From CAZCFB01 sp964511535 (lineage in GTDB: Bacteria > Myxococcota_A > Polyangia > GCA-2747355 > CAZCFB01): a DNA stretch of 30,902 nt. Positions 9,302 through 17,157 of the stretch are shown piece by piece (within the stretch, counting starts at the first letter, position 1; the number at the start of each line of letters is the position of its first letter). The stretch covers positions 1-30,902 of the forward strand of contig CAZEFW010000112.1 in the NCBI GenBank assembly GCA_964511535.1, read 5' to 3'. Below the pieces are notes generated by a model. It was not told where the DNA came from. It was given only the letters and a program-made list of their open reading frames with translations, and made no database searches. Position numbers and translations under genes: made by a program.

Positions 9302-9329
9302 AATATAGCTCAGAGGGGTGTGATGTCAA
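9302..9329 (-). promoter_or_regulatory. Sigma70-type promoter of rpsA
   Basis: On the minus strand a perfect -35 TTGACA (9324-9329) is followed after 16 bases by TATATT (9302-9307). The predicted start of transcription is near 9295, giving an rpsA leader of about 80 bases. The position, the match and the absence of another candidate make this the likely main promoter of the rpsA-HIT-lapAB block. Confidence 0.75.
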
Positions 9330-9417
9330 GGCTCGAATGGGGGAATTTGCGTGCGGGTTTGGGCTTTTGGCCAGATGAGTTAGGGGGTAGATTGGGGCCT
9401 TCCGAGGAGGTGGCCAC

Positions 9418-9591
9418 ATGCCGCTTGACCCGAAGCTGATCGAGATCCTGCGTTGCCCACGCTGCAAGGGCGAGCTGAACCTGGACGCCGAGCAGACCGC
9501 GTTCACCTGTCCGGCGTGCGAGCTGCAGTACGAGGTGCAGGACGGGGTGCCCAACTTCTTGCCGGAGGACGCGCGCCCGACCGACCAGTAG
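9418..9591 (+). CDS. Trm112/UPF0434 (YcaR-like) small zinc protein
   Basis: 57 residues. Four cysteines in C13-x2-C16 and C31-x2-C34 form a zinc ribbon. The sequence LDPKLIEILRCPRCKGEL and the later DGVPNFLPEDAR match the bacterial Trm112-like family almost end to end, and the length is normal. In eukaryotes Trm112 activates several methyltransferases; the bacterial role is not well settled, although it is often near lipid A or tRNA-modification genes. GAGGAGG seven bases upstream of the ATG fixes the start. It is divergent from rpsA and closed by an intrinsic terminator at 9617-9637, so it is probably a single-gene transcript. Confidence 0.9.
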   Translation: MPLDPKLIEILRCPRCKGELNLDAEQTAFTCPACELQYEVQDGVPNFLPEDARPTDQ

Positions 9592-9616
9592 CTAAGCCCC
9601 GGCTGACACCATGCCC

Positions 9617-9637
9617 GGATCCTTCGAGATCCTTTTT
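9617..9637 (+). terminator. Intrinsic terminator after the Trm112-like gene
   Basis: GGATC (9617-9621), a loop containing TTCG, and GATCC (9628-9632) are followed directly by five T residues (9633-9637). It lies 26 bases beyond the stop codon. The stem is short but has a UUCG-type loop and a T-run. Confidence 0.6.
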
Positions 9638-9658
9638 CACGTGCGTTTAGTGGATCGT

Positions 9659-9677
9659 GGTAGCACATCATGCTACC
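9659..9677. promoter_or_regulatory. 7-bp-arm dyad before the PilZ gene
   Basis: GGTAGCA (9659-9665), spacer CATCA, TGCTACC (9671-9677), a perfect inverted repeat 37 bases upstream of the chosen PilZ start. It has no T-run, so an operator or leader hairpin is more likely than a terminator. Its presence argues for the downstream ATG at 9714 rather than the GTG at 9657. Confidence 0.45.
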
Positions 9678-9713
9678 TTATCCTACATCAACATACACGA
9701 GCGTGAAGACCGC

Positions 9714-10103
9714 ATGCACAACGACGTACTGAAAGAGAATCGAAGGCAAAACCGGCGAGTCAGGGTGGCCATGGCTGTCAAAGAGAGCTATCGCGACCGC
9801 ACGGTCCTGAGTCAGTCCAGCGACATCTCCGAGAACGGGATCTTCCTGGCGAGCGCCACCAATGACCTGGTGATGACGCGTGAACCGGGCGCAAAGTGCT
9901 GGCTCGAGTTCAACCTGCCCAACAGCGATGTTCAGATCAAGGCTCGCGGCGAGGTGATTCGGCAGGACCAGTACCAGGAATACCAGCTGACCGCCATCCT
10001 GTTTGCGGCGCTGGCGCCGTCCCATCGGCGCATGATCAAGGCGTTCGTGAACACCCCGCAGGTCCCCCTCCCCACTCCTACCTTTTTGCCTCCGCCAATG
10101 TAG
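9714..10103 (+). CDS. PilZ domain protein (c-di-GMP receptor candidate)
   Basis: 129 residues from ATG 9714; an in-frame GTG at 9657 would add 19 residues but starts inside a dyad. It is a single PilZ domain: the arginine motif RRQNRR at 10-15 and the DISENG motif at 37-42 (family D/N-x-S-x-x-G) are both intact, followed by the beta-barrel to about residue 110 and a Pro-rich tail. PilZ domains with both motifs bind cyclic di-GMP, so this is likely a stand-alone effector. Related single-domain PilZ proteins in Myxococcota act in motility and surface polysaccharide control, but the partner here is unknown. No neighbouring GGDEF or EAL gene is seen. Confidence 0.85.
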   Translation: MHNDVLKENRRQNRRVRVAMAVKESYRDRTVLSQSSDISENGIFLASATNDLVMTREPGAKCWLEFNLPNSDVQIKARGEVIRQDQYQEYQLTAILFAALAPSHRRMIKAFVNTPQVPLPTPTFLPPPM

Positions 10104-10176
10104 CAAATAGCTATACATCCAACGGACTTTGGGGCAATAATGCGCCGTGTCATTTTCCTGATAAAGGGAGGCCCCA

Positions 10177-12492
10177 ATGAGTCCCGTTGGCAACATCATC
10201 TTCGGATTTCTGCTGCTGGTGGCATTTTCGGTGTTCGGCTGGACGCTCAACCGGTTCGTCCGCTTCATCGGCAAGGGCCGCTCGTATGACGGCGATTTCT
10301 CGGACACCGGCGCGCGCGTGGGCGATGTCATCGCCTACTTCCTGGCCCAGAAGTCGGTGGCGCGGGAGAAGGCGAGCCTCCACCACCTGCTGATCTTCTG
10401 GGGCTTCCTGATCATCTGCGTCGGCACCGGAGAGCTGATGATCAAGGGGCTGTACAGCCAGTTCTCCTACGCCATGATCATCGGCGGCACTCTCGACGCG
10501 CTATTCAAGGGCGTGCTCGACGTGACCAACTTCGTGGTGCTCTGCGTCATGGGCTACTCGTTCTTCCGGCGCATCGTGCTCAAGCCGCACCTGATCCCGC
10601 TGTCCGGGGACGCCACGCTGATCCTGAGCATGATCTCGCTGCTCTGCATCACCCACTTCCTGATGCACGGCTACGAGTTCTCGGCCAACCCGGCGAGCAT
10701 CAGCCACATGCCGGTGAGCTACCTGGCCGCCACCGCCCTGGCGGGGTCCGAGAGCGCCCACACCGGCGCCCTGGTCAACTACTGGATCCACATGCTCATC
10801 GTGCTCTTCTTCCTCAACTACATCCCGTACAGCAAGCACATCCACCTGCTGGGCGCGCTGCCTAACATCGCCCTGCGCAACCGGGGCCAGAAAGGCGTGC
10901 TGCCCAAGCAGGACCTGTCCGACGAGGCCCAGTGGGGCGTATCGCACTACGAGCGGTTCAGCTGGAAGTCCCTGCTCGACACCTACGCCTGCACCGAGTG
11001 CGCGCGCTGCTCCAACAACTGCCCGGCCTACAACACCGACAAGCCGCTGTCGCCCATGCACCTGATCCACGACATCCGCGACGAGTCCATGGATCGCGGC
11101 GACAAGCTGATCCAGCTCACCCCCGGGGTGTCGCCTTACCTGGCCGAGGAGCTCGACGAGGACGAGCTGGAGATGATCAAGGGGATCCAGGAGGTCCTCG
11201 CCGGCTACAAGCCCTCGGGCGACGCCAACGCCGACCTGGAGAAGCTGCAGGAGGCCTTCGACGAAAAGGACCTGCCCTACCCCGACCGCCTGGAGGAGGC
11301 GCTGATGGAGGTGGACGAGGAGGGCGTGGACGCGGCGCTGGAGCTGGCCGAGAGCATCACCGCGCTGGAGCGGGCGGCCCTGGTCCCGATCAAGCCGAGC
11401 GACCAGGACGACAAGATCATCGAGGGCCTCGAGGAGGACGACCCGATGGTGGGCGGGCGCATCAAGGACGAGACCCTGTGGGCCTGCGTCACCTGCGGCG
11501 CCTGCGAGGCTGTCTGCCCGGTGTTCATCGAGCACCCGCAGAAGATCGTGGAGATGCGCTCGCATCTGGTGCTCACCGAGGGGCGCATGCCGTCGGAGGC
11601 GGCGCGCTTCTTCAAGGGCATGGAGAACAACATGAACCCCTGGGGCATCGGCATGGACCAGCGCATGGACTGGGCCGAGGGCCTCGATCTGCCCATCATG
11701 GAGGAGGTGTTCGAGGAGCGCGGCGAGGCGCCCGAGTACCTGGTCTGGATCGGCTGCGCCGGCTCATTCGATGACCGCGCCAAGAAGATCTCCATCGCCT
11801 GGGTCAACCTGCTCAAGGAGGCGGGGGTCGACTTCGCCGTGCTCGGGCTGGAGGAGACCTGCACTGGCGACGCGGCGCGGCGGGCGGGCAACGAGTTCCT
11901 GTTCCAGACCATCGCCAAGGAGAACGTGAAGGTCTTCGCGCGCTACGGGGTGAAGAAGATCCTGGTCACCTGCCCCCACTGCCTGCACAGCTTCAAGAAC
12001 GAGTACAGCGCCTTCGGCGGCAACTACGAGGTGACGCACCACACCGACTTCCTGCAGCGGCTGATCAAGGAGGGCAAGCTCAAGATCAGCCAGAAGATCG
12101 GCAAGACCGCCACCTACCACGACTCCTGCTACCTCGGGCGCTGGAACGAGATCTACTCGGCGCCCCGTGACGTGCTCAGCGCCTGCGGCGGCGGCAAGAC
12201 CGTGGAGATGGAGCGCACCGGCTACAAGAGCTTCTGCTGCGGCGCGGGCGGCGGCCGCATGTGGATGGAGGAGGAGGCGCCGCGCATCAACCAGAACCGC
12301 ACCGACGAGGCCCTGGCCACCGGCGCCGACACCATCGCCACCGCATGCCCCTTCTGCAACGTGATGATCACCGACGGCGTCAAGGCCGCGGACAAGGAAG
12401 AAGAAGTCCAGGTGCTCGACCTGGCAGAAATGGTCTGGGAGGGAATGGGCAAGCCGACGCCGGCGGCGATTCAGGAGGAGGACGGAGAGTAG
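10177..12492 (+). CDS. Membrane Fe-S oxidoreductase, FadF/HdrD-like
   Basis: 771 residues. The N-terminal part, about 1-225, has five or six membrane segments resembling the NarI/nitrate-reductase gamma cytochrome b domain, with His residues (69-70, 160, 164, 221, 223) that could ligate heme. Two 4Fe-4S motifs follow, at C272-x2-C275-x2-C278-x3-C282 and C437-x2-C440-x2-C443-x3-C447. The C-terminal half contains two CCG-type modules (WIGCAGS, CPHCLHSF, DSCYLGRW, FCCGAGGGRM) as in heterodisulfide reductase HdrD. This layout matches FadF-type ETF:menaquinone oxidoreductases, which take electrons from fatty-acid beta-oxidation to the quinone pool. No etf or acyl-CoA dehydrogenase gene is adjacent, so the donor is inferred. 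Oddity: an acidic insert of about 150 residues lies between the two clusters. AAGGGAGG five bases before the ATG supports the start. Confidence 0.88.
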   Translation: MSPVGNIIFGFLLLVAFSVFGWTLNRFVRFIGKGRSYDGDFSDTGARVGDVIAYFLAQKSVAREKASLHHLLIFWGFLIICVGTGELMIKGLYSQFSYAMIIGGTLDALFKGVLDVTNFVVLCVMGYSFFRRIVLKPHLIPLSGDATLILSMISLLCITHFLMHGYEFSANPASISHMPVSYLAATALAGSESAHTGALVNYWIHMLIVLFFLNYIPYSKHIHLLGALPNIALRNRGQKGVLPKQDLSDEAQWGVSHYERFSWKSLLDTYACTECARCSNNCPAYNTDKPLSPMHLIHDIRDESMDRGDKLIQLTPGVSPYLAEELDEDELEMIKGIQEVLAGYKPSGDANADLEKLQEAFDEKDLPYPDRLEEALMEVDEEGVDAALELAESITALERAALVPIKPSDQDDKIIEGLEEDDPMVGGRIKDETLWACVTCGACEAVCPVFIEHPQKIVEMRSHLVLTEGRMPSEAARFFKGMENNMNPWGIGMDQRMDWAEGLDLPIMEEVFEERGEAPEYLVWIGCAGSFDDRAKKISIAWVNLLKEAGVDFAVLGLEETCTGDAARRAGNEFLFQTIAKENVKVFARYGVKKILVTCPHCLHSFKNEYSAFGGNYEVTHHTDFLQRLIKEGKLKISQKIGKTATYHDSCYLGRWNEIYSAPRDVLSACGGGKTVEMERTGYKSFCCGAGGGRMWMEEEAPRINQNRTDEALATGADTIATACPFCNVMITDGVKAADKEEEVQVLDLAEMVWEGMGKPTPAAIQEEDGE

Positions 12493-12506
12493 CCGGCGGC
12501 GGGCGG

Positions 12507-12591
12507 CCACAGCGCGCCCCCGGGACTTTCGCTGTGCTCGGCTGCCTGCGGCAGCCTGCGCGCCACGATTCCCGGGGGCCCCCGCCTGTGG
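12507..12591. terminator. Nested three-tier palindrome between convergent genes
   Basis: Three nested inverted repeats share one centre: CCACAG (12507-12512) with CTGTGG (12586-12591); CCCCCGGGA (12517-12525) with TCCCGGGGG (12570-12578); and GGCTGCC (12540-12546) with GGCAGCC (12550-12556) around a TGC loop. It lies 14 bases after the Fe-S oxidoreductase stop and before the convergent PEGA gene end. A bidirectional 3'-end hairpin or a REP-like element is the best guess; there is no T-run. Confidence 0.6.
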
Positions 12592-12669
12592 ACACCCACC
12601 GGCTCAGCGCATCCGGCGGCGGTTGCTGTTGGAATTGAAGGGAGCGGAGGTTGCTGGTCCGGGCCACGG

Positions 12670-13455
12670 CTACCGTCGCTCCAGCTTCGCCTCCACCTTG
12701 ATGTTCCGCTTGCGGCAGGGGATCGCGCGCTCCCAGGGCTTGTAGCGCTTGTGGCGCACCTCGATGCTCACCTGCTCGCCCACTGTGCAGGTGATGTTGG
12801 CGCCCACCGGGGTCTCGCCCCGAGACTGGCCGTCGATGAGCACCTCGGCACCATCGGGCGTGGAGAAGATCATGAAAGAGATGTCGGCCTGCCCGCTGCC
12901 CGTGTCGTCGTCGTCATCGTCGTCATCATCAACCACGCCGCCCGCGCCGCCGCCAGGCTGGCTGCCCAGCCCGGGGATCGGCTTGATCCCGGCCTTGCCG
13001 GCCTCGTCATCCAGATCGAGCTCTTTCAGCGCGTTTGACTTGCTCGGGGCGCCAGGGCCCCGGCCCGGGTTCTCCTGAGTGGTCGCCAGCTCGTAGGCGC
13101 CGCGGGTGAGAGGCCAGAAGAAGAGCACCGCCGCCAGGGCCGCGCAGCACAGCGCGCCGGCCAGGCACCAGCGCGCCAGCCCCATCAGGTTCAGCCCGTG
13201 CAAGAAGGAGGGCTCGGGCACCGACTTTCCCGGCGTGGTGGGCGCAGGCGCGGGCCGCCGGGGCCGCGACGGGCGAGGCGGCGCGGGCGCGACCGCTGGC
13301 TCGGGGGTGATGGGCGTGTGGTCCCGGTAGAAGTCCTCGGTCCCGGCACGCTGGATCTCCATGATCTCGTCGGTGCGCGAGAGGAGCCCGTCGGCGCGCT
13401 CTGGCGGCTTGCGCCCGGCCCGCCCGTCAGTGGTCTCTTTGGGATCGTCCGCCAT
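12670..13455 (-). CDS. Single-pass membrane protein with C-terminal PEGA domain
   Basis: 261 residues. Residues 1-85 are cytoplasmic-looking and Pro/Ala/Arg-rich from about 48. One membrane segment spans about 93-115. A Gly/Asp linker follows, including nine consecutive aspartates at 176-184. A PEGA domain (about 190-258) closes the protein, with the core DGAEVLIDGQSRGETP and cysteines 223 and 247 that could pair in the periplasm. PEGA domains are common surface or periplasmic modules in Myxococcota, and no catalytic role is known. Its start lies seven bases after the stop of the GspE-like ATPase gene, so the two are very likely co-transcribed and possibly partners. AGGCGGG just upstream is a usable ribosome site. 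Confidence 0.82.
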   Translation of the reverse strand: MADDPKETTDGRAGRKPPERADGLLSRTDEIMEIQRAGTEDFYRDHTPITPEPAVAPAPPRPSRPRRPAPAPTTPGKSVPEPSFLHGLNLMGLARWCLAGALCCAALAAVLFFWPLTRGAYELATTQENPGRGPGAPSKSNALKELDLDDEAGKAGIKPIPGLGSQPGGGAGGVVDDDDDDDDDTGSGQADISFMIFSTPDGAEVLIDGQSRGETPVGANITCTVGEQVSIEVRHKRYKPWERAIPCRKRNIKVEAKLERR

Positions 13456-13462
13456 TTCCCGC

Positions 13463-15028
13463 CTATGAACCTGCCACCCGGATGACCTCTGCCAGCGTGG
13501 TCACCCCGGAGCGGGCCTTCTCCAGGCCGTCCTCGAGAAGCACCACCATGCCCTCCTCGACGGCCCTGTCATGAATCTGTGGCGTCGGCACCGACGCGTT
13601 GATCAAATCCCGCAGGCCGGCAGAGACTGGCAACAGCTCGAACAGGGGGACTCGCCCCGAGTAGCCGCGGAAGCTGCAATCGTCGCAGCCGACCGTGGTG
13701 TAGAACAGCTCCCCCTGCACCTCCACGCCCAGCTTGGTCAGCTTCTCCGCCTCCTCGGGCGTGGCCGACGCCTTTCGCGCGCACGACGGGCAGAGCCTGC
13801 GAACCAGCCGCTGGGAGACCACGCCCAGCGACGCCGAGGCCAACAGGAACGGCTCCACCCCCATCTCGATGAGGCGATTGAACACCCCGGCGGCAGAGTT
13901 GGTGTGCACCGTGGTCAGGATGAGGTGGCCGGTGAGCCCGGCCTGCACCGCGATGCCTGAGGTCTCCGGATCGCGGATCTCGCCGACCATGATCACGTCA
14001 GGATCCTGGCGCAAGATGGAGCGCAACCCCTTGGCGAAGGTGAGGCCCACCTTCTCGTTGACCTGGGTCTGGGTCAGGAACGGCAGCTTCACCTCGATCG
14101 GGTCCTCGATGGTGACGATGTTGGTCACGTCGCCGCGCTTGAGGTGGATGTGGTTCAGGCCGGAGTAGATGGTGGTGGTCTTGCCGCTGCCCGTGGGGCC
14201 GGTGAGGAAGATCATGCCCTGGGGTGAATCCACCAGGTCGTAGAACAGGTGCATCACCTGACCGGACATGCCCAGATCATCCACCCGCCGCGCCTCGCTG
14301 GAGGAGCGCACCACCCGCAGCACCGCCTTTGGACCGTGGCTGGTGGGCAGGATGGAGACGCGGAACTCTGCCGAGACGCCGGTCTTGTTGATCTCGATGC
14401 GGCCGTCCTGGGGCACGTCATGGTGAGTGGTGTCCAGGCGGGCCAGCACGCGGAGGCGCGAGATGAGCATGGCCCGGTGTGCCTCGCCGATGGTACAGAC
14501 CCGCTCCAGCACGCCGTCGATGCGGTAGGAGAGCACCATCGCCTTTGCGGTGGACGTCAGGTGCACGTCGCTGGCCGTCAGCAGCACCGCGCCGCGCAGG
14601 ATCTCGTCCACCAGCATGATCATGTCGGCCTCGGAGTCGCTGCTCAGGTGCTCGACGCGGTGGCGGATCTTCTCGAACAGGGTGAGGCGGGCTTGCTCCT
14701 TCTCGGCTGGCGTCATGGGGCGCGCCCCGACGCCTGCCCCGGCGCCCTTCTTCGCGCGGGCGCGGGCGTTGATCCGCCAGCCGCCCACCATGGTCAGCCC
14801 CCTGCCTGCTCCCCACAGGACCGCGGCGGCGGCGAGCAGGACCCCGGCCAGGGTCACCAGCGACAACAGCGCGGGGCTGCGAGAGGCCACCAGCTCCGAG
14901 TACTGGCCCAGCAGGCGGCGCGCCACCGCCATGTTGGCGGGGGCGTAGACGATGTAGAACGCCACGAGCCCCACCGCCGACACGACGACGGCGAGCACCC
15001 CTGCGCCCTTGATGAGTCGATCAACCAT
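13463..15028 (-). CDS. GspE/PilB-type secretion ATPase with N-terminal membrane anchor
   Basis: 521 residues from ATG 15028. A longer frame starting with TTG at 15118 would begin inside a repeat and is disfavoured. Two membrane segments (about 8-28 and 53-75) precede a GspE-like ATPase core: ASDVHL at 152-157, Walker A GPTGSGKTTT at 277-286, an Asp-box region ending VTIEDP, Walker B IMVGEIRD at 346-353, the His-box segment GHLILTTVHTNSA, and the tetracysteine zinc knuckle C413-x2-C416 and C448-x2-C451. The zinc site places it with GspE/PilB rather than retraction ATPases. The usual N-terminal GspE/PilB domain is missing and replaced by membrane segments, which is unusual because these ATPases are normally soluble and dock on GspL/GspF-type partners. 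No other secretion or pilus gene is in view. It is coupled to the PEGA gene. Confidence 0.9.
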   Translation of the reverse strand: MVDRLIKGAGVLAVVVSAVGLVAFYIVYAPANMAVARRLLGQYSELVASRSPALLSLVTLAGVLLAAAAVLWGAGRGLTMVGGWRINARARAKKGAGAGVGARPMTPAEKEQARLTLFEKIRHRVEHLSSDSEADMIMLVDEILRGAVLLTASDVHLTSTAKAMVLSYRIDGVLERVCTIGEAHRAMLISRLRVLARLDTTHHDVPQDGRIEINKTGVSAEFRVSILPTSHGPKAVLRVVRSSSEARRVDDLGMSGQVMHLFYDLVDSPQGMIFLTGPTGSGKTTTIYSGLNHIHLKRGDVTNIVTIEDPIEVKLPFLTQTQVNEKVGLTFAKGLRSILRQDPDVIMVGEIRDPETSGIAVQAGLTGHLILTTVHTNSAAGVFNRLIEMGVEPFLLASASLGVVSQRLVRRLCPSCARKASATPEEAEKLTKLGVEVQGELFYTTVGCDDCSFRGYSGRVPLFELLPVSAGLRDLINASVPTPQIHDRAVEEGMVVLLEDGLEKARSGVTTLAEVIRVAGS

Positions 15029-15111
15029 GAATTGCCTGGATTTGAGCCTATCGGGGTTTGTCGAGGGGGGCAAGAAGGCCAGGTGGATCCTGCAGATCAG
15101 GCGCCCCCCAA

Positions 15112-15174
15112 CTCTCAACAGATAACCGTTAACCGCTATCTGTTAACAGTTGACGGTTGAGCGTGGAGGGTGGG
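15112..15174. repeat. CAGTTAA-family heptamer array
   Basis: Seven to nine consecutive 7-base steps (15112-15174) follow the consensus C(A/C)GTTAA/CAGTTGA and fade into G-rich heptamers. Within it AACAGATA (15118-15125) and TATCTGTT (15137-15144) are perfect inverted arms, so the array folds on itself. It ends four bases before the stop codon of the GMC oxidoreductase gene. Same heptamer family as 18135-18169. Confidence 0.85.
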
Positions 15175-15177
15175 GCG

Positions 15178-17091
15178 TCAGCCCACAGCCTCCGCCACCG
15201 AGCGCGCCGCCCGGGTGGCCAGGGCCATGATGGTTATCTGCGGATTCACCGCGGGCGAGGAGGGGAGCGAGGACCCGTCCGCGATATACAGGCCCGGCAC
15301 ATGGTGCACCTCGTTCCGCTCGTTGACCACCGAGCTGCGCTCGTCCACTCCCATTCGGCAGCTGCACAGCGGGTGGTGAGCGGTGAGCTCGAAATCCCGC
15401 GCCCCCAGGTTGGCGCGGCGGAACCGCTCCACGTCGGTGGTGTCATGGATCTCCTCGAACCCGGGCACCATGGGGAAGATCGCCTTTGCCCCGGCGGCGA
15501 GATAGAGCTGCAGCAGCAGCTCGGTGCCGCGCTTGATGCGCGCCACGTCGTGGCGGTTGAGGTAGTATGTCATCACCGGCCTCCCGCCGGGCGCCAGCAG
15601 CACGCGACCGCGGCTGGTGTCCTCCACCAGGAAGCCGAAGTACGCCATGTGCCGGTACCGCTCCATGATCTGCGTGAAGCGTGACCCCACCAGCGTCACG
15701 CCGCCGGCGCCGAAGTCCATGGGCAGGAAGGCCCCCTCGAACAGCAGCCCCTCGTCGTGGAAATCCTCGATGCCGTACCCCTGGGGGATGGAGCGCCCGC
15801 CGTCGATGAGGTCGTCGAACATGGCCATCACCCCCACGGCGGGGTGAATGGACAGGTGCCGCCCCACCTGCCCGTGGGCGTTCTGCAGCCCCCAGCGAAG
15901 CATCATGGCGGGGGTCATCATCGTCCCCGCGGCGAGCACCACAGCCCCTGCGCGAACCGTAATCCTGTGTCCCCCGCCGCGGGCGCGGGCCACCACGCCC
16001 GTGGCCCGGCCGCCTTCGGTGAGCAGCCGCTCCACCCGGGCGTTGTACAGCAGGTTGGCGCCGTAGCGCAGGGCGAGCGGCACGTATGAGACGTTGGCGC
16101 TGCGCTTGGCGTCGGTGGGGCAGCCGAAGACGCACAGCGACTGCCCGTCGCAGTCCGGCGCGTTGCGCGGCAGCGGACCGTGCTCCTGCCAGCCGAGCGC
16201 CTGGCAGCCCCGGGCCAGCACCTGGCCGATGCCGCCCACATACTTGGGATCCGCGGGGGTCACCTGCAGCACGTTCTCCACCCGCGAGAAGTCGTCCTGC
16301 AGCGCTTCTTCGGTCAGGCTGGCCAGGCCCATCTCCCGGCGCCACTTGTCCAGGATGCGGGCCGGCGGGCGGTAGCAGGTGCCCGAGTTGACGGTGGTGG
16401 TGCCGCCGACGCAGACGCCCATGGGGACCGGGATGTAGCAGTTGCCCACGGTGCCGGTCATGCCCATGTCGCGGTACATGCGCGTCAGGATATCCACCGC
16501 GCGGCCGTTGAAGTCGGGCCGCTGGAAGTAGTCGCCCTCCTCCAGGATCACCGTGGCCACGCCCATGCTGGCCAGCTCCGCAGCGATGGCCGCGCCCCCT
16601 GCCCCGCTGCCCACCACCACCACGTCAGCCTCGATCTCCTCGTCCTCGTCGAACGCCTCCCTGGCGTCCATGGCGAGCTCCATGTACCGCGGCGTCGCCT
16701 CCGGGGCAGCTGGCGGCTCAACCTGATAGGGCGCCTCCAGCCGGGCGCACAGGGCCTCGTCGTCGTACCGCGAGACCTTGATCGGGCTGAGCACCACCCG
16801 CAGCAGCTGCTTGAGCGGATACGGCCCGTTGAGCATGCCCCGCAGGTAGGCCAGTTTCTGGTCGGCGTCGAGCCGGGTAAAGGGGCGGCCATGCCCGAGC
16901 CGCGCGCCGTGCTGCACCATCCGCACCAGCGCCTCCATGCCCACCTGCGCTGCCCGGGGCTGGGCGGCCATGAACGCCTCGAACCTGCGAATCGTCCCCT
17001 CCCCGGGGCTCGGCACCAGCGCCCCCGCGGGCATGGCGCTCCAGGCCAGGTGCTGCAGGATCTCCCGGGTGCCAGGCGAAAACACGTCCAT
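15178..17091 (-). CDS. GMC-family FAD oxidoreductase, fatty-alcohol-oxidase-like
   Basis: 637 residues from ATG 17091; AGGAGG six bases upstream decides this over the longer frame from 17151. An N-terminal helical region of about 150 residues precedes the FAD-binding fold with GSGAGG at about 161-166. The signature CVGGTTTVNSGTCYRPP, FAD/substrate motifs, and the C-terminal catalytic region with AHHPLCSCRMG (His about 572-573) and NPQ (Asn about 616) follow. The extra N-terminal region and the HHPLCSCRMG variant resemble long-chain fatty-alcohol oxidases rather than choline or glucose dehydrogenases. The Cys motif CVFGCPTDAK (mid-protein) also occurs in that subgroup. It is preceded by a FadR-like operator (17122-17136). 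The substrate is inferred: a hydrophobic alcohol. Confidence 0.87.
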   Translation of the reverse strand: MDVFSPGTREILQHLAWSAMPAGALVPSPGEGTIRRFEAFMAAQPRAAQVGMEALVRMVQHGARLGHGRPFTRLDADQKLAYLRGMLNGPYPLKQLLRVVLSPIKVSRYDDEALCARLEAPYQVEPPAAPEATPRYMELAMDAREAFDEDEEIEADVVVVGSGAGGAAIAAELASMGVATVILEEGDYFQRPDFNGRAVDILTRMYRDMGMTGTVGNCYIPVPMGVCVGGTTTVNSGTCYRPPARILDKWRREMGLASLTEEALQDDFSRVENVLQVTPADPKYVGGIGQVLARGCQALGWQEHGPLPRNAPDCDGQSLCVFGCPTDAKRSANVSYVPLALRYGANLLYNARVERLLTEGGRATGVVARARGGGHRITVRAGAVVLAAGTMMTPAMMLRWGLQNAHGQVGRHLSIHPAVGVMAMFDDLIDGGRSIPQGYGIEDFHDEGLLFEGAFLPMDFGAGGVTLVGSRFTQIMERYRHMAYFGFLVEDTSRGRVLLAPGGRPVMTYYLNRHDVARIKRGTELLLQLYLAAGAKAIFPMVPGFEEIHDTTDVERFRRANLGARDFELTAHHPLCSCRMGVDERSSVVNERNEVHHVPGLYIADGSSLPSSPAVNPQITIMALATRAARSVAEAVG

Positions 17092-17097
17092 CACCAA

Positions 17098-17103
17098 CCT
17101 CCT
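17098..17103 (-). promoter_or_regulatory. Ribosome binding site fixing the GMC oxidoreductase start
   Basis: AGGAGG on the minus strand, six bases before ATG 17091. The alternative upstream in-frame start at 17151 has no such site and would translate through the operator-like dyad. Confidence 0.8.
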
Positions 17104-17121
17104 GATCCGGAGGCTAGCAAA

Positions 17122-17136
17122 ATTGGTCCGACCAAT
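17122..17136. promoter_or_regulatory. FadR/GntR-like operator dyad
   Basis: ATTGGTC (17122-17128), one central C, GACCAAT (17130-17136): a perfect 15-base dyad whose core TGGTCCGACCA closely resembles sites of the FadR subgroup of GntR regulators (E. coli FadR half-site TGGTC-GAC). It lies 31 bases upstream of the fatty-alcohol-oxidase-like gene, as expected for an acyl-CoA-responsive operator. The matching regulator is not in the window. Confidence 0.55.
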
Positions 17137-17157
17137 CAACCAATCCCCCACCTCAAT

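Noticed and set aside
9300..9320. TAGCTCAGAGGGGT-like stretch resembling a tRNA D-arm
   Set aside because: No acceptor stem, anticodon arm or T-arm can be built around it, and the bases are explained by the rpsA promoter.
9453..9650. Arg/Gly-rich frame overlapping the Trm112-like gene
   Set aside because: Out-of-frame shadow; the 57-residue zinc protein with a good ribosome site explains the region.
15029..15118. N-terminal extension of the GspE-like ATPase from TTG 15118
   Set aside because: TTG start inside a heptamer array, no ribosome site, and the extension has no conserved features; ATG 15028 leads straight into the membrane anchor.
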